Shown: piece after piece, positions 32,621 to 41,448 of the stretch
Layout: each line of letters starts with the position of its first letter
Numbering within the stretch: the stretch's first letter is position 1
Assembly (NCBI GenBank): GCA_910587705.1
Contig: CAJUMX010000017.1
Span: 1 to 63,647, forward strand
DNA: 63,647 nt
Source: an uncultured Oscillibacter sp.
GTDB lineage: Bacteria; Bacillota; Clostridia; Oscillospirales; Oscillospiraceae
Direction: 5' to 3'
Translations under genes and position numbers: made by a program
Notes under the pieces: generated by a model
Seen by the model: the letters and a program-made list of their open reading frames with translations, nothing else
The model's database searches: none
What the model was told of the DNA's origin: nothing

Positions 32621-32763
32621 GTGAAGGCGTCCAGCGCACTCCGCGTCTTCGCCTTTAAGAAGAGTTGGTTCCGCGCGGCGATCTCCAGCAGGTCCCGGAC
32701 GCTCTCGTTGGCGTCCAGCACGTCTTTCACAATGGCGGCGGGGCCGCTGAGGCCCGGCAGCAA
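32594..32763 (-). pseudogene. 5' fragment of the reading frame split by the ICE
   Basis: Leftward from a TTG at 32763 the frame encodes IVKDVLDANESVRDLLEIAA, then VRGPAGPT at the attR core. In place it runs on into ICE DNA and ends at 32557. Joined at the core to the piece at 10651-10526 it stays open. A 5' start other than TTG is not seen, and a stop lies ~40 bp upstream. It may itself be a remnant. Confidence 0.45.
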
Positions 32764-32765
32764 CC

Positions 32766-32801
32766 AAACGGCCGCCCCGGAAAAATCCGGGGCGGCCGTT
32801 T
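32766..32801. terminator. Strong bidirectional-looking terminator hairpin
   Basis: A perfect 15-bp stem (AAACGGCCGCCCCGG / CCGGGGCGGCCGTTT) with a short A-rich loop. It follows the stop of the leftward remnant at 32812. Confidence 0.75.
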
Positions 32802-32811
32802 ATTCGATTAC

Positions 32812-33066
32812 TCAGTCGTAGATAGGAACGCTGAACGCGCATACCTGGCAAGGAGACCCAACCGGATTTTCAAATGTATCCAACGCCTGCGCTGTAACAT
32901 ACAGCTCTTCTCCACGAAGCGAGTCGGACACAGAAAAGGCATGGCGGAACTCCAGAATCGATACGGAAGAGGACCCATTATCAAATACCCGCGTCAACCC
33001 CGGAATATCTTTGGTGAAGGTATCCTTGGTAATTCCGCTGCTGGAGGATTTCACCTGATAACGCAC
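32812..33066 (-). pseudogene. 3' remnant of a leftward gene
   Basis: The leftward frame (KDIPGLTRVFDNGSSSVSIL, then VTAQALDTFENPVG, ending in YD and a stop at 32812) has coding-like composition and is followed by a strong terminator. Its 5' part is absent: to the right begins a truncated rightward gene. I do not recognise the family. An 84-aa product from a GTG at 33066 is conceivable but unlikely. Confidence 0.5.
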
Positions 33067-33582
33067 CTTTTGGGCGGTTCAGAGGCATACTCCGTTTTTC
33101 ATGGCCGGGACATCTTTGCTTATACGGCGGCCCGGCTGGCCTCCGGCATCATCAGCTTTGAGGGCGTCGGCCCGGAATACCCGGCAGCGGACATTGTACA
33201 GATTAAAGACGCGTTAAAGACCGCCGAAATACAGGCAGGCTCCGCCTCCGGCATCGTCACCAGTGTCAGCGATCCCTTCGGCAGCATTGTCTTTAACATC
33301 ACCCTGGCCCAAGTGGAAGAAGCGGGGTTCCAGCATGGCGACGTGCTCCGCGTTCTGCTGGCCCATCAAGGCACACCCGTATTTCAGGAAAATGTCCTCT
33401 ATCATAAATCCTTTGGCTTTGTCCAACCCGGCCAGCCCATTTTGTTCAACTCCTCCAGCGACTATTTGTCTCTGGGACTAAATCAGGGAAGCTTCGTCCA
33501 AGCGTATGGCTGTGGCCGCGGAGGGGACTGGACCATTCATGTCAGCCGGAGCTCGGCGGCAGAGGGGGCAGGAAGGACATGA
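33067..33582 (+). pseudogene. SAM hydroxide adenosyltransferase (DUF62), N-terminal half lost
   Basis: The frame shows the second half of the family: SVFHGRDIFAYTAARLASGI, the C-terminal barrel start GIVTSVSDPFGSIVFNI, and a normal C-terminus. Family members are usually ~260-290 aa; here only ~170 codons remain and there is no start codon near the break. The enzyme splits S-adenosylmethionine to adenosine and methionine. Its stop overlaps the next ATG (ATGA), so it was the first gene of the nucleoside operon. Confidence 0.72.
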
Positions 33583-34508
33583 CAGACCGGCAAATGGAGA
33601 AAATGCTGGAATTTCCAGGGAACCGGCCGGTTGATGTTGTGATCGATACGGATACCTTTAACGAGGTCGATGACCAATTTGCTCTGGCCTATCTGCTTAG
33701 ACACCCGGAGCGGCTGAAACTACAAGCCATTTACGCCGCACCCTTTTGCAACGAAAAAGCCGCTTCAGCCCAGGAGGGCATGGAAAAAAGCTATGAAGAA
33801 ATTTACAAGGTTCTGGAGCTGGCGGAGGCTTCGGCCTACCAAGGATGCGTTTACAAGGGGGCGGACCGATTTTTGGAGGACCCCGATACGCCCGTTGTCT
33901 CCGACGCTTCCTTGGATTTGATCCGGCGGGCAATGGCCCATTCGCCGGAGAATCCACTTTATGTCATCGGCATCGCGGCCGCTACCGACATCGCCTCAGC
34001 AATTCTCCAGCAACCGGAAATTCAGGGCAACATCGTGGTCATCTGGCTAGGTGGCAGCGCTTACCACTGTATGGAGCAGGAGGAATTCAACCTCATTGAG
34101 GATATCTTTGCGGCCCAAACGCTGTTCAACAGCGGCGTTCCTCTGGTGCAGCTTCCCTGTTGGGGGGTCGTGGAGCATTTTAATGTCAGTAAATCCGAGC
34201 TGGAGCAACACCTCCTTCCCGCCAATCCGCTTTGCCGCTATCTCGCCTCCAACGTAATTCAAGAGGTCAACACCTACTCCCACGACCTCTGTTGGTCCAA
34301 AACCATTTGGGATGTCACCGCCATAGCGTGGCTCCTAAACGACGGCGGGCGGTTTATGGAGGACCAGCTGGTTCGGGCTCCCGTGCCGCTAAGAGCGGGC
34401 TATCAATTCCCGAAAGACCGGCACCTGATGCGCTATGTCCGCCACATCCAGCGGGACGCGCTGGTCAGCAGCCTGTTCCAAACATTAGGAAAGGGGGCGA
34501 AATCGTGA
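33579..34508 (+). CDS. Inosine-uridine-type nucleoside hydrolase
   Basis: A 309-aa protein with the Asp-rich calcium motif near the N-terminus (VVIDTDTFNEVDDQFAL) and the later IVVIWLGGSAYH segment. It cuts nucleosides into base and ribose. The ATG overlaps the stop of the SAM-cleaving enzyme remnant. The next gene is ribokinase, which would use the ribose. The IDTDTFNE form differs slightly from the common DTDPGxDD. Confidence 0.88.
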   Translation: MTDRQMEKMLEFPGNRPVDVVIDTDTFNEVDDQFALAYLLRHPERLKLQAIYAAPFCNEKAASAQEGMEKSYEEIYKVLELAEASAYQGCVYKGADRFLEDPDTPVVSDASLDLIRRAMAHSPENPLYVIGIAAATDIASAILQQPEIQGNIVVIWLGGSAYHCMEQEEFNLIEDIFAAQTLFNSGVPLVQLPCWGVVEHFNVSKSELEQHLLPANPLCRYLASNVIQEVNTYSHDLCWSKTIWDVTAIAWLLNDGGRFMEDQLVRAPVPLRAGYQFPKDRHLMRYVRHIQRDALVSSLFQTLGKGAKS

Positions 34509-35380
34509 AGGTTCTATGCTTTGGGTCTCTCAACATTGACCACACCTATCGCGTGGAGCATTTCTTGAAGCCCGGTGAAACCGCTTCAACCACTGGCTAT
34601 TCCCAGCACGCCGGAGGCAAGGGCCTAAACCAGGCAATTGCGCTGGCCCGCGCAGGGGCGGAGGTCCACATGGCAGGCTGTGTCGGCCCGGACGGCGGCA
34701 TGCTGCTGGAGACGTTGGGGACCTCCGGCGTTTGCACCGATCTTGTAAAAACGGTATCTGCTCCTACAGGGCACGCCATCATCCAGGTGGACGACAGCGG
34801 CCAAAACTGCATTCTCATCTGCCACGGCGCCAACGCCGCCATTACACCCGCCCAGGTGGACCAGACGCTGGCGCACTTCTCCGCTGGAGACGTGCTGCTG
34901 CTGCAAAATGAGATTTGCGAGAACAGCTATATCGCCCAAAGGGCAAACGCGCAGGGGATGGAGCTGTGGGTAAATCCCTCTCCCGTAACAGAGGAATTGC
35001 TACGCGGCAGCACCGTACAACTCGCAGATTGGCTTGTGATGAACGAGCTGGAGCTGGCTTCGCTGACGGGTACGGAGGACATCTCGCAGGCGACCTCCCT
35101 CTTTGTAGAGCAGTATCCCCGCAAAAAGTTGGTGCTGACATTGGGCAGCCAAGGCTCGCTTTTCGCTGGAGGCGGAACGATCCTCAAGCAGCCTGCTTTT
35201 CCAGTGAGCGCGGTGGATACAACTGGAGCTGGAGATACCTATTTGGGGTATTTTCTGGCAACCTACCTGCAAACGCACTCCCCAGAAACCGCCCTGGCGC
35301 AGGCCGCAAAGGCGGCAGCCATTGCAGTGACCAGAAACGGAGCGGCGGAGGCCATCCCCCGCAGAGAGGAAATTTTCTAA
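34505..35380 (+). CDS. Ribokinase-like PfkB sugar kinase
   Basis: The start is a GTG at 34505 overlapping the hydrolase stop, with AAAGGGGG upstream. The 291-aa product has the PfkB motifs: N-terminal GGKGLNQAIALARAGA and C-terminal DTTGAGDTYLGYF with the catalytic Asp. It should phosphorylate ribose released by the nucleoside hydrolase. The substrate is inferred from context. Confidence 0.87.
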   Translation: MKVLCFGSLNIDHTYRVEHFLKPGETASTTGYSQHAGGKGLNQAIALARAGAEVHMAGCVGPDGGMLLETLGTSGVCTDLVKTVSAPTGHAIIQVDDSGQNCILICHGANAAITPAQVDQTLAHFSAGDVLLLQNEICENSYIAQRANAQGMELWVNPSPVTEELLRGSTVQLADWLVMNELELASLTGTEDISQATSLFVEQYPRKKLVLTLGSQGSLFAGGGTILKQPAFPVSAVDTTGAGDTYLGYFLATYLQTHSPETALAQAAKAAAIAVTRNGAAEAIPRREEIF

Positions 35381-35446
35381 CCGGAGCCTCCCTTTTCTTG
35401 GGTGTAAGCAAAAATCACATTCATACTTAATAAAGGAGAATTTATC

Positions 35447-35998
35447 ATGAAAAAATTCAGTATCAAGACCATCGTGGCCATCGGCATTGGCGCGGCGTTG
35501 TTTTTTGTCCTCAGTACTTACATCGCGATTCCCACTCCCCTGCCCAACCTGAAGCTCAGTGTCCACTATGGCACCATGGCGGTTATGAGCATGCTCTTCG
35601 GTCCCATGGCCGGGGCGCTGATGAACCTGATTGGCCACTTCCTGGGCGACCTGGCCGGAGGCTGGGGCGTTTGGTGGAGCTGGATCGCCGGGTCTACCTT
35701 CTTTGGCTTTGCCATGGGCCTGCTGGGCAAAAAGGTCCGTCTGGACGACGGTGAGTTTGGTACCAAAGGCATCATCCTCTTTAACGTGGCCCAGGTTGTG
35801 GCGCATCTGATTGCCTGGGGCCTGATTGCTCCCGGACTGGATATTCTTCTGTACAGTGAGCCCGTTGAGAAAATCTTCCTCCAAGGCGCGATGGGCAGCG
35901 CAGGCAACATCGTCTCCACCGCTGTGGTGGGCACGCTGCTCTGCATCGCTTATGTGGCGGCCCGTCCGAAGAAGGGCTCCCTCCAGAAAGAGGATTGA
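35447..35998 (+). CDS. ECF transporter S component, UPF0397-like
   Basis: A 183-aa protein with about five membrane segments (VAIGIGAALFFVLSTYIAI; VMSMLFGPMAGALMNLIGHF; WWSWIAGSTFFGFAMGLLG). The order matches UPF0397-type substrate-binding subunits of ECF transporters. AAAGGAG precedes the ATG. Its place after nucleoside hydrolase and ribokinase suggests it brings in a nucleoside or related compound. Confidence 0.83.
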   Translation: MKKFSIKTIVAIGIGAALFFVLSTYIAIPTPLPNLKLSVHYGTMAVMSMLFGPMAGALMNLIGHFLGDLAGGWGVWWSWIAGSTFFGFAMGLLGKKVRLDDGEFGTKGIILFNVAQVVAHLIAWGLIAPGLDILLYSEPVEKIFLQGAMGSAGNIVSTAVVGTLLCIAYVAARPKKGSLQKED

Positions 35999-36044
35999 GA
36001 CCACTGGCCGTCTCGCCGTATGCGACCGACTATAAGTCAAACAA

Positions 36045-36206
36045 GTTGAAAGAATCAACCGATTCTTTTCAACTCTGCGGCGAAACACCGCCGCAGATGG
36101 CCGCATTTGCGGCCATGGTTTGGACTTCATAGAGAACAAAGCGTGCTTTACACGCCAGCGGACCATTGTCCGCTGGTTGAAAACGTGCCAATTGCTCGTT
36201 TTCAAC
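36045..36206. other. Chain of six abutting stem-loops
   Basis: Stems follow each other almost without gaps: 36045-36073 (GTTGAAA-GAATC / GATTC-T-TTTCAAC), 36074-36097 (TCTGCGGCG / CGCCGCAGA), 36097-36116 (ATGGCCGCA / TGCGGCCAT), 36141-36155 (GCGTG / CACGC), 36155-36176 (CCAGCGGAC / GTCCGCTGG), 36176-36206 (GTTGAAAACG / CGTTTTCAAC). The first and last begin with the same GTTGAAA. It lies between the S-component and ATPase genes. No T-run follows. Confidence 0.85.
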
Positions 36207-36249
36207 TTTATTCCCTATACCAGCCATATAAAGAAGGGATGTGGTGTTT

Positions 36250-37962
36250 ATGGGCAGCCCCATCATTCAATTTGAAAACTTTTCGTTTCAGTATAAATCA
36301 CAAGCTGAACCCACGCTGCATAATATTAACCTCTCCATTTACCCTGGGGAGAAGGTGCTGATTGCCGGCCCCTCCGGCTGCGGCAAATCCACCCTTGCCA
36401 GCTGCATCAATGGGCTGATTCCCTTTGCGTACCCCGGCGAGCAAACCGGCAGCCTGAAAATCAACAACGAGGAGGCCAAGGATACCAGTATCTTCCAGCT
36501 CTCCAAAACGGTGGGCACGGTGCTCCAGGACCCGGACGGACAGTTTATCGGGCTGACCGTGGCGGAGGACATCGCCTTCGTGCTGGAGAATGCCTGCACG
36601 CCGCAGAAGGAGATGCTTCCCCGGGTAAAGGCCGTCTCTGAAAAGGTTGGAATCAGCCACCACTTGGAGCACGCGCCGGACGAGCTGTCCGGCGGGCAGA
36701 AACAGCGGGTCTCCATGGCAGGCGTGATGATCAACGATGTGCAGGTATTCCTGTTTGACGAACCTCTTGCCAACCTGGACCCCGCCACCGGCAAGCAGGC
36801 GGTTGAGCTGATTGACCAAATCCACCAGGACACACAAGCGGCCATTGTCATCATCGAGCACCGCCTGGAGGATGTGCTTTGGAGGAATGTGGATCGAATC
36901 GTCTTAATGCGGGATGGAAAAATTCTGTCGGACTCCACGCCGGATGATCTGCTCTCCACCGGATTGCTGCTGGAAAACGGTATTCGGGAACCGCTGTACC
37001 TGACCGCCATGCGCTACGCAAATGTTCCCATCACGCCGGAGACGCTGCCCCAAAGTATTCGAAGCATAAAGCTCACCGAGGCGGACAAAGAAAAAATACG
37101 GACCTGGGGCACCCAGCCGCTTTCTGTCCAGGAGCCTCCCAAGGAGGGCGTTTTGCTTACAGCGGAAAACATCGACTTTACATACGAAAATGGCTTTCAC
37201 GCCCTAAAAAACGTCAGCCTGACGATTGAAAAGGGAGAGCTGCTGGCCATCGCCGGCACCAATGGCGCAGGCAAGTCCACCTTCTCCAAGGTAATCTGTG
37301 GCTTTGAAAAACCGCAAAAGGGTACGCTGCGGTTCAAGGGCCAGGACATGGCCACTTTGAGCATCAAGGAGCGGGCGGACCGGATTGGATATGTCATGCA
37401 AAACCCCAACCAGATGATTTCCAAATCCTTTATTTTAGATGAGGTCGCGCTGGGTCTGCGGCTACGGGGCGTTCCTGAAAACGAGGTTCAGACGCGGGTG
37501 GAAGAAGCGCTGAAAATCTGCGGCCTCTACCCCTTCCGAAAATGGCCCATTTCCGCTTTGAGCTTTGGGCAGAAAAAGAGGGTGACCATTGCCGCTATCT
37601 TGGTGCTGAATCCGGAGATGCTGATTCTGGACGAACCCACAGCCGGTCAGGATTTCCGGCATTACACAGAAATTATGGAGTTTCTTCGTGAGCTCAGCGC
37701 CATGGACATCACGGTGGTGATGATCACCCACGATATGCACTTAATGTTGGAATACGCCAAACGGGCAGTCGTCTTTTCCCAGGGGCAAATCATTGCGGAC
37801 GACACCTCGGCAAACATTCTGACAAACCCCGCTATCATTCAGCGCGCCAGCCTCAAGGAGACATCCCTTTATGATCTTGCGTTGATGTGTCGAGCGGAGG
37901 CCCCCAATCAGTTCGTCCAGCACTTCATTGACTTTGACAGGGAGGCTAGGAAGCATGGTTAA
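36250..37962 (+). CDS. ECF transporter ATPase, two-domain (YkoD-like)
   Basis: A 570-aa protein with two ABC domains. The first has Walker A GPSGCGKSTLASC and signature LSGGQKQRVS; the second has GTNGAGKSTFSKV and LSFGQKKRVT. It powers the S and T components on either side. I prefer the ATG at 36250; a GTG at 36241 sits too near the AAGGG site. The stop overlaps the T-component start. Confidence 0.9.
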   Translation: MGSPIIQFENFSFQYKSQAEPTLHNINLSIYPGEKVLIAGPSGCGKSTLASCINGLIPFAYPGEQTGSLKINNEEAKDTSIFQLSKTVGTVLQDPDGQFIGLTVAEDIAFVLENACTPQKEMLPRVKAVSEKVGISHHLEHAPDELSGGQKQRVSMAGVMINDVQVFLFDEPLANLDPATGKQAVELIDQIHQDTQAAIVIIEHRLEDVLWRNVDRIVLMRDGKILSDSTPDDLLSTGLLLENGIREPLYLTAMRYANVPITPETLPQSIRSIKLTEADKEKIRTWGTQPLSVQEPPKEGVLLTAENIDFTYENGFHALKNVSLTIEKGELLAIAGTNGAGKSTFSKVICGFEKPQKGTLRFKGQDMATLSIKERADRIGYVMQNPNQMISKSFILDEVALGLRLRGVPENEVQTRVEEALKICGLYPFRKWPISALSFGQKKRVTIAAILVLNPEMLILDEPTAGQDFRHYTEIMEFLRELSAMDITVVMITHDMHLMLEYAKRAVVFSQGQIIADDTSANILTNPAIIQRASLKETSLYDLALMCRAEAPNQFVQHFIDFDREARKHG

Positions 37963-38779
37963 ACTGTTCAACTTCATTGACCGCAAGTCCCCTATCCATG
38001 CACTTACTGGCGCGTCCAAGCTAGCCTGCATGATGTGCTGGGTGTTTGCCGCCATGGTTACGTTTGATACCCGGTATCTTATTTTCCTCACCCTGGCGGC
38101 GGTCGTGCTGTTCAAGATCTCGAAAATCCGCCTTGCTGACGTCAAAGTGCTGCTGATTTTCACGTTGGTGTTTCTGCTTCTGAACAACGCGCTGATTTAT
38201 CTCTTCTCTCCGGAGCACGGTGTTACCATCTATGGCTCGCGAACGCTGTTGTTTACCATCATTGGACGGTACACCATTACCAGCCAGCAGCTGCTGTACC
38301 ATCTTAATGTGGTGCTAAAGTACACCGCCACCATTCCGATGGTTATGCTCTTCATCTGCACGACCCAGCCCAGTGAATTTGCTTCCTCCTTAAACCACAT
38401 CGGTGTCAGCTACCGCATCTCTTACTCCGTATCCCTGGCGCTGCGGTATATCCCGGATGTCATGAAAGAGTTTCATGACATCTCCTTGGCCCAGCAGGCC
38501 AGGGGTGTGGAGCTGTCCGGCAAAGCGGGGGTCTTTAAGCGGCTGAAAAGTGCCACCAGCATTCTGATGCCGCTGATTCTCTCCAGCCTGGATCGCATTG
38601 AGGTGGTATCCAACGCCATGGAACTGCGCTGCTTTGGCCGGGAAAAAAACCGAACCTGGTACAGAGCACAGCCGTTTTTGAGAAATGATTACATTGCCTT
38701 CTTCTGCGGCTTTCTTTTAATTGTCATATCCCTGCTTTTAAATATCCCCAACGGCGGACGTTACTGGAATCCATTTTGA
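37955..38779 (+). CDS. ECF transporter T component
   Basis: The start is the ATG at 37955 (MVKLFNFIDRK), with GGGAGG upstream, overlapping the ATPase stop. The 274-aa protein has ~five membrane segments and the conserved coupling helix with LAQQARGVELSGKAG and NAMELRCFGR. It links the S subunit to the ATPases. Confidence 0.9.
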   Translation: MVKLFNFIDRKSPIHALTGASKLACMMCWVFAAMVTFDTRYLIFLTLAAVVLFKISKIRLADVKVLLIFTLVFLLLNNALIYLFSPEHGVTIYGSRTLLFTIIGRYTITSQQLLYHLNVVLKYTATIPMVMLFICTTQPSEFASSLNHIGVSYRISYSVSLALRYIPDVMKEFHDISLAQQARGVELSGKAGVFKRLKSATSILMPLILSSLDRIEVVSNAMELRCFGREKNRTWYRAQPFLRNDYIAFFCGFLLIVISLLLNIPNGGRYWNPF

Positions 38780-38862
38780 GGCTTTAATGAGCAGAAACCA
38801 GATAAGCGCTCGCTGAGCTGTGGGATATTATAAACGAAAATTTATTTGACCTATCGGGCACC

Positions 38863-39113
38863 GTTGTGTCAGCGTTTTATATACTCGTTGTATGAAGTTT
38901 TTCTGTAAGAGAGTTTTAGAAAATTGCTGGCACAACTGGCCTAGGTCCCTCCGGCCTGTATTTGGTCTGGGACAAAGAGACAGTCAAAGCCTCCAACTAA
39001 GTCGGAGGGTTACATAAGCCCTCGAAGGGTATGATACGGACGAAGCCTCTTAAGGGGCCCCAAAAGATTTGTCGACCGCTTTCCTTTCACGGGCCACCCC
39101 TTAAGAGGTTTTT
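38863..39113 (+). ncRNA. Candidate structured RNA ending in a terminator
   Basis: The stretch has no gene but several stems: 38863-38873 with 38926-38936 (GTTGTGTCAGC / GCTGGCACAAC, one wobble), 38990-39008 (CCTCC / GGAGG), 39019-39029 (CCCT / AGGG), and a 12-bp closing stem CCTCTTAAGGGG / CCCCTTAAGAGG followed by TTTTT (39109-39113). It lies after the ECF operon, on the same strand. It may be a 3'-UTR-derived RNA. I match it to no known family. Confidence 0.5.
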
Positions 39114-39248
39114 CGTTACGACTTCTTGTTCTTGTGACCCGTAAATGGGCTTACAAATTCCTTCGGTTACAGTTAATCTGCCAGCTGGCCTGACTCAAGT
39201 CGATCCCGAATATAATCCGCCATCAATTTTTATTCCTGCCGTGTCCGC

Positions 39249-39387
39249 TTCTACTTTAACAGGGAGCTTTTTCTTTCTCTACCTTTTCCCTCGCTATAAG
39301 CTAGTTTTACCCTCGGTCTAGTCGGGGGAATATCGTCGCCGCTACCAACAGACAAGGGAGGCCGGGCAATATTGCCCGGCCTCCCTT
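39249..39387 (+). ncRNA. Repeated non-coding element, copy A, with terminator
   Basis: 39249-39355 is closely similar (by eye about 80%) to 48067-48170. Both hold TCGCTATAAGCTA, a following C-rich/G-rich stem, and CTACCAA before a GC-rich palindrome. Here the terminator is GGGAGGCCGGGCAAT / ATTGCCCGGCCTCCC (39356-39385). Between 39114 and 39248 I see nothing clear. Confidence 0.6.
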
Positions 39388-39445
39388 GCATAAGACCTCT
39401 CTTTTATCCCTCTCCCAAACTGACATGCGCCTGGAAAGCACACAC

Positions 39446-40108
39446 TTAAATCCGCTTCAACTCCGTCCGCACAAAGAAGCCTCCCAGAAGGCAGGGCACG
39501 GAGAATCCCATCAGCAGCAGGTAAATCCCACTGATGGGAAACTCCAGCAGGGCGAAAACCAGAGACCCATATACCGCCAGCGCCGCCAGCGCTCCCCGGC
39601 GGGGCCTTCCCGCCCCCAGGAGCAGAGACAGCCGCAGACACTCCCGGAAGCTCCGCTCCGTGGTCAGCAATCCATAGAAATACGTGGAAGCCAACAGCGT
39701 CAGCAAAAGCACCGTGGAGCACAGCATAAAGGGCAGGAGCAGTACCGGCTGTGCCATGGCCCGGCTGAGATAAAACCACACGCCGCAGGCGGAGAGAACC
39801 AGGGGCACGGCCACAGTGAAAAAGGCGGCATAGGCCCGCCTCCACTCCTTCCGGAAGGCAGTTTTGTAGTGGTACAGCAGAGTTACCGGCTGATCCAGGA
39901 CCATCCTCCGCGTCACCCGGTTCATGGCAAAGACCGCCGCCGGGATGGTAACCACCGGGAGACAGCTTAAAAGGAACAGCAGGTTCAGCTTCACCAGAGT
40001 GACGCACTCAATGGAGAAAATCTCCGCCAGTCGGGCTACGCCGGTCTTTTCAGGCTCGTCCCGCTCCACGCCAGGGCCCGGCTTTGCGTAGTCTTTTCGA
40101 AAAAACAT
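39446..40108 (-). CDS. DUF624 (YesL-like) membrane protein
   Basis: A 220-aa protein with five hydrophobic segments. The N-terminal part (FSIECVTLVKLNLLFLLSCLPVVTIPAA) is characteristic of DUF624/YesL. Such genes often stand next to carbohydrate ABC transporters, as here, where it diverges from the MsmK-type ATPase. Function unknown. Confidence 0.8.
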   Translation of the reverse strand: MFFRKDYAKPGPGVERDEPEKTGVARLAEIFSIECVTLVKLNLLFLLSCLPVVTIPAAVFAMNRVTRRMVLDQPVTLLYHYKTAFRKEWRRAYAAFFTVAVPLVLSACGVWFYLSRAMAQPVLLLPFMLCSTVLLLTLLASTYFYGLLTTERSFRECLRLSLLLGAGRPRRGALAALAVYGSLVFALLEFPISGIYLLLMGFSVPCLLGGFFVRTELKRI

Positions 40109-40326
40109 ACCCGCGCTCCTCCCAGCCGTTTTTGTTTGATTGATTAAGTTTATACTATATCACACTCCCATTTCCGGCGCAAGGGCAAGAAACTGACCTG
40201 CCGGGTAATTTTTTTGTCTTTCGGAAAAGTATCGGAATTTTACCGATGCCATCCGGAATTTACCCTTGCCTTCCCCCGGGAGACAGTGTTATGCTGTTTC
40301 CAAAATTACCGAGGAGGCGTTTCATC

Positions 40327-41421
40327 ATGGCCAGTATCACCTTCAAGCATGTGGAAAAAACCTATCCCGGCAACGTCACCGTTGTTCCCGATTTAAACCT
40401 GGAAATTCAAGACAAGGAATTCGTTATCCTGGTGGGCCCCTCCGGCTGCGGAAAGTCCACTACCCTGCGGATGATCGCCGGCCTGGAGGACATCACCAGC
40501 GGCGAGCTGTACATTGGAGACCGGGTGGTCAACGACGTGGCCCCCAAGGACCGAGACATCGCCATGGTATTCCAGAACTACGCCCTTTACCCCCATATGA
40601 CCGTTTATAAGAACATCGCCTTCGGCCTGACCCTGCAAAAGATTCCCCAGGAGGAGATCGACCGCCGGGTCCACGAGGCCGCCCGGGCTCTGGACCTGGA
40701 GCACCTGCTGAACCGCAAGCCCAAGGCCCTCTCCGGCGGCCAGCGCCAGCGGGTAGCCCTGGGCCGGGCCATGGTCCGCAACCCCGCCGTGTTCCTTCTG
40801 GACGAGCCTCTTTCCAACCTGGACGCCAAGCTCCGCACCGCCATGCGGGCAGAGATCAGCCGCCTGCACAAGCGGCTCCAGACTACCTTTGTCTATGTCA
40901 CCCACGACCAAACCGAGGCCATGACCATGGGTGACCGCATCGTGGTGATGAAAAACGGCATCATTCAGCAAAACGACACCCCCCAGACCCTCTACGACGC
41001 GCCCTGCAATCTTTTCGTAGCAGGCTTCATCGGCTCTCCCCAGATGAACTTCCTGGACGCGGTTATTGCCGAGGAGAACGGGAAGTTTGTCGCCAAGACC
41101 TGCGGCTCCTCCGTCACCCTGCCGGAGCGGATGGGCAGGGAGGTCCTGGGCCCCTACGTGGGCAAAACGGTGGTTCTGGGCGTCCGGCCCGAGGATGTGG
41201 ACGCCGCCGTCGGCCCGAATTACGACTTGGACGCCACCATTGAGATTGCCGAGCTGATGGGCGCGGAAATTCATCTGCACCTGGACTGCCAGGGCAGCAA
41301 GGTTGTGGTCCGCGCTCCCTCCACCTATCCCGGCCGGGTGGGCGATTCCGCCAAGCTGACCCTGAACAAGGAAAAAATCCACCTGTTCGACAAGGAAACG
41401 GAACAGGCCATCGCCCACTAA
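40327..41421 (+). CDS. msmK: Carbohydrate ABC transporter ATPase, MsmK/UgpC type
   Basis: The start is the ATG at 40327 after GAGGAGG. The 364-aa protein has Walker A GPSGCGKSTTLRM, signature LSGGQRQRVALG, the H-loop YVTHDQTEAMTMGD and a C-terminal regulatory TOBE domain. MsmK-type ATPases serve several sugar importers. It should drive the permeases at 43.9-45.6 kb. A TTGCCT/TATGCT promoter pair lies about 40-60 bp upstream. Confidence 0.92.
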   Translation: MASITFKHVEKTYPGNVTVVPDLNLEIQDKEFVILVGPSGCGKSTTLRMIAGLEDITSGELYIGDRVVNDVAPKDRDIAMVFQNYALYPHMTVYKNIAFGLTLQKIPQEEIDRRVHEAARALDLEHLLNRKPKALSGGQRQRVALGRAMVRNPAVFLLDEPLSNLDAKLRTAMRAEISRLHKRLQTTFVYVTHDQTEAMTMGDRIVVMKNGIIQQNDTPQTLYDAPCNLFVAGFIGSPQMNFLDAVIAEENGKFVAKTCGSSVTLPERMGREVLGPYVGKTVVLGVRPEDVDAAVGPNYDLDATIEIAELMGAEIHLHLDCQGSKVVVRAPSTYPGRVGDSAKLTLNKEKIHLFDKETEQAIAH

Positions 41422-41448
41422 CACCAATCGCATACACGGAGGTTTCGT

